DNA from: Symbiodinium natans
Lineage: Eukaryota; Sar; Dinophyceae; Suessiales; Symbiodiniaceae
Direction: 5' to 3'
Assembly: GCA_905221605.1 (NCBI GenBank)
Contig: CAJNDS010000065.1
Span: 1-64,000, forward strand
DNA length: 64,000 nucleotides
Numbering within the stretch: the stretch's first letter is position 1; every line of letters starts with the position of its first letter. The position numbers and the translations under genes are program-made. The notes under the pieces are model-generated. The model did not search any database, was not told the origin of the DNA, and saw nothing but the letters and a program-made list of their open reading frames with translations. This document shows, one piece after another, positions 44,831 through 56,000 of this stretch.

Positions 44831-46542
44831 ATGAGCCGCGGGACCATGGCAGATTCCAGAAGTCGTAAGCCTCGGCTCTGCCTCTTTGCCTTCCTGGCCA
44901 TCTCTTGGCATGCTGCCTTCCTTCTCCCACTACGACAATCAGACGTGAGATGCCGCCCTGGCCATTCTGCTATGAAGGCCAGCTGGCTGGAGATGTTGGA
45001 GGAAGCTGTAGGTGCTCCAACTCCCCAGCCAGCAAACCCAACTATACCCACCAGCGTAAAGCCATTGAGTGCTGAGCTGATGACCCGGAAACTGACTGCA
45101 TTCGTCCTGGAAGAGAAAGGACTGGCCATGTCTGGGGAAGACTTTGATGTGAAAACCCCAGAGGGTGAGCTGGTTGTACGCATTGGCGGTGGAAACCGCG
45201 TGCCCATTCCAGGCATGCCTGTCTGGGATAAGTTGACCGTTTCCACAGCCAATGGCCAGCAAGTTGGCACACTGGAGCGACAGGCTTTTGCAATGACTGC
45301 CAGCTATGACATCCTGCGGCCGAACGGCAAAAAGTTTGGCAGAATCAGCAAAGCAATGTTTGCCTTGACGTCGACGTTTGAGCTTTACCAGGAGGATGAC
45401 AGCGAGGGCGGTGCGCTGCTCAGGGCGGAGGGCTCCTTCAGTGACAAGAGCTATGTCATGAAGTCCCGACAGGGGCAGGCAGAATAAGTCCCAAGGTCCT
45501 AAGCCAGTCTTATAAAGCGGGAAAAGATAAGTGTCGAGGTTTTTGGCTCATGTTTCTTTGCTGTTGTTTACTGCCCCAGGTGGTTGCTACTGTCACAAGA
45601 CTCAAAGGCTTCACCGGGGGCAACATCGACAACTACCAGGCCTGGCGGAAGGCTACCCCCCCTAAGTTGCATTAGGCAGCTAAGCTCCCGTAGCGGCCTA
45701 TGGCCTGTGACAAGTCAGGCCCAGGTGCCCTCAAGCCCTAAGGGCCACAAAGCGCAGAGGTCATTGTCGGGGAGAACGTCGATGCCAGCCTTGTGCTTTC
45801 CATGGCTGTCGTCATTGATGAGATACATGACGAAGAAAATCCTCAAGAGGCAGGGGCTGAAACTCTCCCTGACATGCTTGAGGATGCTCAAGGCTTGCCG
45901 ATGCCCAAAGCGGCAAGCCCCATGATTCCGACCGGCACACCACCGCTGGATCCCGAGCTCGTGCATGCAACCGCTACAGCCTATGAGCTTGAAGAGAAGG
46001 GACTGTCCATGTCTGGAGAGGACTTCGAAGTGAAAAGTCCTTTGGGGCAAGTTCTCCTTCGAATTTCTGGCGGCAATCGTCTACCGTTGGCGGGCATGCC
46101 GGTCTGGGACAAGCTAACCATCTCTACAGGATCAGGAGGCGTTGTGGCCTCCCTGGATCGCGAGATGGTGGCGATGACGCCTACTTATGATGTGATGCGC
46201 CCGGACGGGTCAAGGTTTGGAAAAATCGCAAAAGCCATGTTCGGCTTCACTGAGACCTTTGAGTTTTTCTTGGAGGGCGATGCCGGTGGACCAGTCTTGA
46301 AGGCCGAAGGAAGCTTCAGCGAAAGGTTCTTTCAGTTCAAAAGTCGAGAAGGCACTGTTGTGGCCACAGTTGGGCGTGGCTATTACCAGACAGACAATGA
46401 GAATCGGTATCACGTGGTCGTTGGCCCCCAGGTAGATGCCACCCTTGTGGTGGCTATGGCCTTTGCCATTGATGAGGTTCATGACGAAGAGAATGCAGGT
46501 GACAAGCCCGAGACTGAAGAGGGCGGCTGGCCATTCCGATAG
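44831..46542 (+). CDS. Two-domain LURP-one-related (tubby C-terminal-like fold) protein
   Basis: Three exons, 44831-45478, 45580-45639 and 45760-46542, give about 496 residues; both introns are GC-AG with a G after the acceptor and keep the frame. Residues about 14-33 are hydrophobic (CLFAFLAISWHAAFLLPL), which may be a signal or targeting peptide. The start could be the ATG at 44831 or 44846. Two tandem domains follow, each with LEEKGL.MSGEDF.VK.P.G, GGNR.P..GMPVWDKL, YD..RP.G..FG.I.KAMF and a C-terminal hydrophobic AxxIDE.HDEEN. Domain 1 spans about 45080-45840, domain 2 about 45960-46500. LURP-one-related proteins share the tubby-like barrel, and some are scramblase- or membrane-associated; no biochemical activity is established for this type. 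Domain 2 is intronless, whereas domain 1 is cut twice. Confidence 0.8.
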
Positions 46543-46559
46543 CAAGGCGAAGGTTGGCT

Positions 46560-47049
46560 AACATCGCCGCAGTTCTCAAATCAAGCGCTCAGTCCAAGTC
46601 TTTGCGTATCTTATCCCAACACTAGAAACTTTTAAATTCCAGGAGCGATGCGCGAAAAAGGGGCTCCCACCTGCCTGTAAGACTTGCTTTTCGACTGAGC
46701 GTGGCCACGTCTGCTTTCGGGGCCTTTGCTGCCCATCACTGCGCAATACTACGCATCAGGGCAATGGCCGATGATGCGGAGACGTTACCGTGTCTGAGCT
46801 GCAAGTGGCATAGTGGAGTGCTTGCGAGAACTGGACTTGACGTTTCTAACCCCCCGAAGCCCAGCAACCGAACGCCAGTCGCGCCAGGCTGGATGGTGCA
46901 GGGCAACCTGAGCCTGCCTCTGCCGCCGAGGGCGCGAAGGCTGCGCCATGCCGAGATCGCTCTAGCCAAGATGCTCCCACAAGCTGATTTCTCTTGTGCA
47001 GAGATTCTCCCTGCACCCTGGCTCTGCCATGTGCTCATTTGCTTGCGAG
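46560..47049. other. No exon fixed; region upstream of the HMG gene
   Basis: Probably the 3' end of the LURP-one-like transcript and the 5' part of the HMG gene. A patch rich in Pro/Arg (46850-46950) could be coding, but no junction is supported. Confidence 0.35.
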
Positions 47050-50000
47050 GAGGAACCAGCAAAGAAGAAAAGGGGAAGGCCCAAGGAGCTTTGATAGCAG
47101 CCTCATGTGGCCCATGACTCTGGCCCAATGTCACAATGTGTGTTATGGAGAGGATGCGAATGCCCCTCCAAAGCCAAAGACTCCCAAGATGCGTGCTTGC
47201 ACCTGAGATACCTGAGATACCTTTCGACATTTTCATGAGCCGTTCGAGAATGCAAGGTAAGTGCGTTGCCATACCTAGCTCGCACAACCACGATGCTGCA
47301 GGTCACTGCCCCTGCTCGAGAGCGTCTGAGAATAGAAAGGCGATCGATAGCGCTTGTGCAAAAACAAGTAAGCCTGTGAATCACGCGTTTTGCCTGAGCC
47401 CTTCACGAAGATTTCGCCTCGCAGGCCGGAACTTGCCGCAGATCTCAAAGGCATGATGGCTGCCTTGAATGAGATCTGGGAGCAGGCGAGCTGCTGAGTA
47501 GCAGCATGGTGCCAGAGCACGATTGGACAGAGTTTGATTTCTAGGGTTCAGCTCAGGTGCCCCAAGAAGAGAAGGACAAGATGGAACAAGAGCTGTGTCC
47601 CTGGGGGGCTTCTGGGATGCGCAGAAGCAGGCAACAGCGAGCCGAGGTTCCAGAAGGAGATGGAAATATGGCAGCCAAAGTGGGAAGCGTACAAGAAGAC
47701 CGATTCCTTCAAGGAGTTCAAATGCTTGAAGCAGGCACCACAGCCTTCCTGTGATGTGCTCAGGGGCAGCGCCGCAATGGAAGAATGAACTTCTTGCGAG
47801 CGTCCAACGTCCGCAGGACTACCTTGATCGAAAGGAGAAGCGGAAGTTCTTGAAAGCGGCGGCGAAAACCGCACCCAAGAAGCCTCTTGGCTTTTGCCGG
47901 CAACAGTGCAGCTTCTCAGTGGATCTGAATCTACTTCCCCCTACTTGTTGTCGCGGGCATTTTTTTGTTGTGCTTGTGTACTCTGCTCTGCCAGTGCTGT
48001 GACCGGTGACAGTATCTTTAAGCCTGACTGTCTTGTGGTCAGAACTTGATCCTCCTAGTGCAAGGCCGAAGTCCGGCTACATGCTTTTTAGCGGCGAGAT
48101 GCGAGACAAGGTCAAAGAGGCCAGGGCCGTGTCAGTGGTGAAATGTGGTGAAATGTGGTGAAACGTGGTGAAACGTGGTGAAACGTGGTGAAGAATGACC
48201 TGCTCTCAGGAAGTCATGTCCGCTGGTGGGTCCTTGGGAGATATTGGGAGAAGAATTGCTGACCTCTGGAAAGAGTTCGGGCCTGAGCAGAACACGGCGT
48301 TGCTTCTAGCAATGCGCAGCTTCGACTTGCTGCCGTGCGTATGATCAGGCTTCCAGAGTCAAAGAAGGCAGAATACGATGAAATATCCCAAGCACAGAAA
48401 GAGGAGTGCCTGGCCTTGAAATGTTGCGCGAAGGTGTTGGCTGCTTCTGAAGATATGGAGGAGTTGAATTGCATGTCTTGGCCGTGTCTCAGGTTTCGAG
48501 TGAAGTTTGCGGAGTACACAAAAACGGATGACTTCAAGGACAGGGCGCCGAGAGTCAGCCGAGACTCAGCCGAGAGGGCTGGCGAAGAGCCGGCTGGCCA
48601 AGAGGTCAGAGCTGAGCGTGTCGAATCATGGAAACGCTTTTTGCCAGGTATTCCAGACCAACAAGGCGAAGATGGAAGGCAAACATGAGCTGAGAAAGCT
48701 GTTGCTGAACACCCACAAGGACTTGGCAAGCTGCTGTGTGCCACTTGAGGTTTAAGGTTGCCAAGGGGGCTTGAAAAGATCTCAGAGGATTGCTGCCAAG
48801 GGGCAGCCGGTGTGATTCTGGGCAGGAAGCTCCGGACAGGCCGAAGAACGCCTTCGCCTTGTTCAAAGCTAAGCATCTCAAGCAAGCAATGGAGGAGCCT
48901 CACGAGTGTGAGAGTGGCGAGAGGACTGAGCTGCAGATTGCGAGGATGTATTGTGAATGCCTCTATCAGGAGCACAAAGGCGCAAGCGCAGGCGAACTCA
49001 GACTCTTGGCCATTGAGGGGAGATCCGCCCTGGGACATGATGGCACATGTTGGCAAGAGTTGTGGCAGTGACTGGCGATGTGTGCAAAAGAGGTGTGATG
49101 TTGCTTCATGAAGGTAATTGCTAATTACCCGTAATTGGCGCCCCTGCCCTTCTGAAAGCATTGCTCGGCATGGCGTCGCAGTAACTGCGATGCAAGGCAA
49201 GATCGTTAGCGACATGTGGAAGAAGGCGGAAGCAGAAGAACGAGCTTCTTTTGAGCAGGAGGCTTCTGCAGCAGAGTCCGAACCATGAGCTAAAGAGATG
49301 CTACAGAGAGCTGGATAAATGCTGTAATATGCTGCAAATGCCTTTCGCAACATCAGGCGGCAGCTCTCAAGAAAGAGTACTTGCAGCGCCTTGGCAAACA
49401 GCCTGCTCACGTTATTTTGTTCTGCCGGATTAGGGTGATGTGGTGCGAATGCTTGACACTGAGGAAAGTGGCCGACTTCAAGCGAAAGCAGGCTATGGGG
49501 GTGGATGTCAAGTCAGGACCAGCGTTGTAGATGCTTTGGCCGAGAGGTCTATGTGCATTTTCTGCAGAAGCGCGTGGTCGTCAGAACCAAAGAAGCTTGG
49601 CAAGACAGCATGTGTGGTTTCTTAGGTAGGAGATGCTTCTGTGCGCTGCTTTGTGAAAGCTTACGCAGCCCTCTCCCCCCCACCCCTGCGCCAGTGAAGG
49701 AGAATCGCAGAGTGAACCTGAACGACATGCCCAAGAAGCCAAAGAGCGTGATTTCGCTGCACTGAGTATAGTCGGGCATTTCGATGTTCCATGCCTCCAT
49801 GTCTCAGTCTTCTGAACAGCAAACTGATCGTCATATCAGCTTGGCGGCATTCCCATTCGGACGCGTTCAGGACATGTTCCGCACAAAGCCAACCATCGTT
49901 GTGAGGTGTATGCCCTATTTAGAGATGACATCAAGGATGAGGTGCCCAAAGGGAAGGGCGAAGGAACCGCAGCGGCACTATGCTGCGCTGGCTTGAACTC

Positions 50001-53000
50001 GAGCTGTGGCTTTATCCGGCTTACGGCTGTGGCGCTTGTTTTAAGGCAAAGGGATGAGCTTCGTCAAAAACAAATTTGCCGACATGAACGATGACGAGAT
50101 GCTTGGTTGCATGCACCTTGATTTTCTGCATGATATCCTGGTTCGTGCTGTGGCTGTCAGGAAGAAAAAGTACATGGAGAAGGAAGCAGAATTGAAACAA
50201 CAGTACAATGAAGAAGTCAAGACGTACAAAGAAGGCGAGCGGTACAAGGCCAGCAGATTTCTGATCCTCTAACATGAGGGAGTCGCATCTCCGTGACCGA
50301 ACCTTCTACCTTTTTCCCAGTTCCTGTTTGAAGCTCTTTCCCTTTCTGCTTAGGAGTTCGAGAAGACCACCGGCAAGATCAAGCGAGAAATGAAGAATGA
50401 AGCCATGAAGGTGGGATGAGTCGAAGCGGCGGGGTTGATGGCTGCTTCTAGCTTGAATCTGCTGCGAAAAGTGCAGCATCCCAGCTTTTGAAGGTGATGG
50501 CCCTGAAGTACGCTGCACCTCCAGAGCCACCAAAGAGTCCATTTGCCATCTTCGTTGGCGAGAAGAGGCCCGAGAGCTTGTTGGCTGAACTTCGAAGATC
50601 GAACCCGACCCCCTGAAAGGCGTATGTCCGAGGAGCCAAACGACTCAAACGGAGCACCTCCGAAGAAGAAGAGCCGCGAAGAAGCCAAAGCAGAGGCTCG
50701 GGACTTGGGAAAAGGTAAGAAGAGTACCGATCTATCTTCAAGGTAGATGAAAAAGAGAAAGTGTACTCGAGGATGAAAGTAAAAGTTCTTAGTACCAACA
50801 ATCTTTTCCTCCATTAACATTTATTCCAGAGAAGATAGAAGTCATAGCTCCTAAAGAAAGGACAAAATGGAAATGGTGCTACAGCAGAATATGTTTCATG
50901 TAATCCTAGATCCTGTCATTTGCAGGTTGCAAAGTTCAAGGAGGAGTGGGCCAAGCTTGACAAGGCTGGCCGGCTAGCCTTGCTCTGGATATGGAGCCAT
51001 GTGGAGCTGCAAGAAGCTGCAAGAAGCGGCAAGTCGGACTGTAGTGAGCAGGCAACCAAAAAAGAGTATGAGGACAAGCGAAAGGAACGATTCAACGAGT
51101 GGAAAGAGCAAGTGAAGGCCCACATGGACAAGCAGGAATGGAAGGCGGAGCAGAGTCCCAGTTTCTGAGATCGGCTGGGTCTGGCTGGCCTGCGGGTTTC
51201 TCAGGATTACGTCGAGGAAGCCAAGATGCTCAAGGTTCCAGTGAAGAACTTGCTGTCAAAGAAGAAGCTGGCGTGGCTTGGCCACATCAGCGCCGACTTG
51301 CAGCCATTCGTCATGCTGCCATTTGTCTTTGTAACTATGGTCGTCAACCGCACCTTAAGGTTTAAGAAGCTGAAGAACGGCATGAAGGTTCAACCCTTGC
51401 CCGAGAAGCCCGACAGCTTGCCCACGAAGCCGCCGAGTGCACAGAGGATTTTCTTCTCAGAGAAAAGGACACTGGGATGCGTAGGGGTAGAATTGCAAAG
51501 AAACATCGTTCAGCTTCACCAAGGCTTTGCCGCATCAAGCTGAGAGACCTCCCCCCGACCCATACTAGGCGTTACTACTTGGCCAGTTTGAAAGGAAAGA
51601 AGTCGAGGATTCTTCCAAGCTGCTGGAAATGTGGGGAGCTTTGCCAGATGAGGACTGGCAAGCAGCAATCACGTTTCTGATGGGAGAGGGGTCGCCTAGA
51701 GGCGTGCTGCGCAAGCTGTGCTCACCTTTCCTCTTGAATCTTGCAGCAGGAGCGTAAAGCCTATGAAGTCAAAGAGCAAGATCTTCTTGAGAAGTATCGT
51801 GAAGGTGTTCAGGCTTCGTGGGGTATATTCGGATACAGGGTGGCCGTGACTGTGCAGATGGCAGAGCCAGGGTGATGGACTTTGAACATGTGGTGTTCAT
51901 TTGAGTTTGTGCTGTCGATGCGCGACGCCCTTGAAGCCTTACAACGCGCACATCTTTGATATGCAGGCTTTCGAAACCAGCGATGAGGGCAAGGAGTACC
52001 TCAAGAAGCTCAAGCAGGTACGGAAAAGCAATGCGAGCCTTGGCTAGAGGTTTTGCAGCGCTTGCTGAATGTTCTTTTTTCAGTTTTGGCTCGTCAAGGT
52101 ACGGCAGATACAAGCTTCGAGCTTGTTTTCAGAACGTGTCAAATGGGTCAACTGAGTCAACTGCCTTGGTGCGTCCTGAGGATGGCTCAGGCCAAAGACA
52201 AGTACTTGACGGGCATGCCCAAGAAGCCGAAAGGGGCAATTCAGCTGTTCCTGCATGAGAAGGTGAAGGACCTAAAGAAGGCATCTGTGCTGATGTGTCT
52301 TGTGTATTGTCTGTATTGTGTATGGATGTGTTGTGCAAAATCCAAAGCTTCCCCTGGTCCCAGGCCAAGCCGGACCTGAAGGGCCCAGATCTGAAGAATG
52401 AGCTTCGAGAGTTATGGTGGCTCGGCGTGAAGAAAGAATGGCAGATTACGAAAAACATCACGGCAGTAGTTGTCACAAGAACACGGCAGACAGCGCCCGA
52501 GGAACACGTGCCAAGAGGAGGAGAAGAAGACCTATCAGGACAAGGCTGACATGCTCATGGGCGCGTACGAGGACGCATCGATGGGAACCGAAGTTGGATG
52601 CAAGCACACGGTGCAGGGTGGTCATTTTTCGTGATTGCATCCATGGTTTTGTTCTCTTTCTGTTCTGCATATAGCAGCACTACGTCGGTGAATCCGAAGG
52701 AGTCCCTGAAAGAGTTCCGGGAGACAGAAAACTTCAAGAAGTATGCAGCGGAAGTTCGGAAGCTTTCCAAGAAGAAGCCGGGTGGCGGAGGCCGGATTCA
52801 GTTTGGTTCGTGGCCGGGCCCAGGCACCCCAACACATCCGGTGTCCTTTGCTTCAGAAAGCTTGAGAAATCGCAGCCGGTTGTACACCGTGCCAAGTAGT
52901 GCGGCCGTTCGCGCAAACACAAAGCCAAAGTGCCAAAGTGCCTGGGCCCCTTGGCAGAGCAGCGAAGGAACCTACAGGGGCACTGGACAGCAGTTGGACA

Positions 53001-56000
53001 GCGCTGCCTGTGACACGAGTGCAGCATCTTCCATCCGCGGCCTGGATCACAGTGCTCTGATTCGTTTTTGACATCGTGGAAGGCCCTGACGAATTCCAGC
53101 CGCCTGCAATCCAGTGGCACCAGAAGGGCCTCAACCAGGGCCAAAAACTATGTGTTTCGAACATTCCCGCTCTCCTGAGGGAGCCACCCTGCCGTGTGCG
53201 CAGGTAACTAAGGAAACTTAGCTGCAGGCTTCTGTTGCGGGATTCTCCACGGGGTGGAACTCTTTGCGGGCTTTCCCTTGGTGGGGTTGGCAATCCAGGG
53301 AGGCCGGGAGGATGCGAGGAGAATGGTTGACGTATGTTGACGTAAAATGCGTAAAGAGCAGCCCCCACACTGAGGGCGGGGAAATGCGGGGAACAGGTGC
53401 TGCACCCTGTTGATCCCTGTTTGATTAGAAACTGGGGAGTCCGAGAGGTCCGTCATCCGGGCCTGGGTTTGCCCAACATAAATCTAGAGGTCTGATAGCA
53501 GCTAGCAGCTAGCACCAGTCAGCGGTGTTGGAGTGTTCGGACTTTAAGTTCATGTTGCAGTGTTGGTCCGGAAGTTGAAAGGGTCGTGGCGCCCGCTCAT
53601 CCGAGCTTTGCTGGACTGCAGGCAAAGGAAAAGGCAAAGGCAAGCCGAAGAAGGACAAGGGCCCCAAGGGCCCTGAAGCTCCTGAAAGCATGCCGAAAAG
53701 GCCGAGGAACGCAATGCAGCTCTTCATGGCACAGAACAAAGGCGCGCCTGAAAGCTCGCAGCTAGCCCGGCTTGCAGACAGGGGTTGCCGGCAGGTGGTG
53801 GGAATCTCAAGGCACAGTCCGCGGCCTGGACAGAGTTGGGCGCTGAGGCGCTTGGAAATGCCTTGGGAGCCGCCTTAGAGATGCTTGGATTCTTCTTCGA
53901 TTCAACGCAGTTTCCAATGCCGCATCCGGGCAGGGCCAGAAGAAGTACATAGAGGAAGCCAAAGAGCTGTCCGAGAAGACGCTCGGTCACAAAGCTAAGT
54001 TCGTCATGTTCACGCATGCGGCCTGGGCCCTAGGGTTTTCATACGCAATTCAGCACACTTGCTGAGGTATGAGCAGGACCGGGCTTGACTTGTGTGCCCA
54101 CTAAATGCACAAGAATCTCGTTGGATCTTGTTGGTGTGCACGCGGCAGCTGCCAGGTAGTAGCAGACAGAAAAACAGTGAAAAGGGGGGTAGTAGGATGG
54201 TCGAAGTCATGGTCGATGTTCAACAGCTGGTGTCTCGTGTGGAGGACATGATCGACTTTCGAAAGTCGGGTGAAGGCAGGCTCCGCAGATCATGTTGCCC
54301 TGCAATTGTTCAGCCAGGGCACTCAATGACTCAACCTCGGCAAGTTTAGGAGTCTGAAGCTGTTAGATTACATCCGGTGCTTCTGCTTCCCGCATGGCTG
54401 TAGAGGCAAGAAGTATCTCAGATTGAAGGCAGCTGCAGCAAAGAAAGCCCGCCTCAAGTCTGCATCTGGCACTGTTTCGCTCTTCTTTCCTTGCTGGCAA
54501 TGTCATTGTCTGAAGCGTGCTTCTTAAGCCACGGCTCCGGGCAGAGGCTGGCACAGGCTGGCAGAGATATTCAAGAGGTTCAAGAGCCTTCGGCTCCACC
54601 GGCCACAAGACTTTGCGAACCTTTAAGCCGTCGGGGTTCCTGGGCCCGGTCTGGAGGGTATCGCTAAGCTGGCGTCCTCCCTACTGTTCTGCTTTCATAA
54701 CCAAGTGGATCGACATTTTAGAAATGCCGGCGACGGCACTTGGATTGCCTTTATCCCTTCTGCATGGCCTGGCTTGGATAGTCATCGCATGCTGCGGCAT
54801 GGAGGGAACGGGACGTGCCCAGATGGTTCCCAACAAGACGACCTCCCGCACTGCAGGTCTTGGCTGTGCCTGGAGGACAGAGGCGATGGCTCCCTTCGGA
54901 AGCCTTGGCTCACAAACCCCCTGAAATCGCGCCGTTGGGACTGCATTTTACAATTTGATCGGCGCAGCCTCAGTCACCAACATTTTCTGGAATTCAAGTT
55001 GCGAAACTGTCGCGCGGCTGTAATGCTTGTATGAAACGAACCGACAAACAAGAAGACCCGTCAGACAAGGAAGTGGAAAGTGCTGCGCCGCACCGGATGA
55101 TTCAACAGCCCGCCGCCTCCAGCCCCACGAAGAATGCCTTGCGTTTGGCCTTTTACGTTACTGAGTTTCAAAAACCTGGCAGTCTACGGCTGGGTTGTGC
55201 TGTGCTCACCAAACAAATAATGCAAGGAGTTCGACGTTGCTGCTTTTCTCGCCAGCGAGGCTTACATGCTCCACAATTTGCTCTTAAGTGCTGCTGGGAC
55301 GTCCTGCCTGGAGCAGACGGAATGGTCTACACATTGCCAGGACAGCTTCGGCCAAACCGGCAACCTAGCATGACGCCACCAAAGCCGTCACTTTTGGAAG
55401 ATACAAGGTGGAGCCCCAAAGCCTGGTCGTGGGCTCGACGTCAGCAGTAGATTCAGTTCCTCTGCCAACAAGCGTGCTGCCGGGTGGCGCCGCCTTGCAA
55501 GAGCTCTGGTTCAGCTGGCACCACTCGCCTTTGTTGTCGGTGTGTGCACACCCGCAAAGGCTTGCCATGGAGGGGGGGGGGCCTTGAAAAGGGAAGTGTT
55601 TGTTGGTCCATGGTGTGCGAATGCAAGCACACAAGGTTGTCGGCAATAATTTTGCACAGCGCCACGGAAGAACTGCAATCCCAAGATCAGACTTGTAGCA
55701 CGATAATGTACTAAGGTGTGAACACTGTCCGGGAAAAGTACTTGGGCAAGGACGATGCCCCCAAGCCACCTCCACCTGCTCCTGGCGACTTCGCTCTGAC
55801 TGGCAAGTCTAGTCCGTTTAACAGGCGTTGATTTGTCATGTTGGCAGCTGGTGATAGAGCTTTCAGGTGTGTTTACTTGAATAAGATTTGTCACCTTTGT
55901 CGGCCAAGGTGCTTATCAGGTGTTCGTCCAGGCTTGGTCTTCTGGCTGCTTGTGCATGCAGTGTTGCATCCAACAATTTCTGCTGCTTGAAGTCAGCGTT

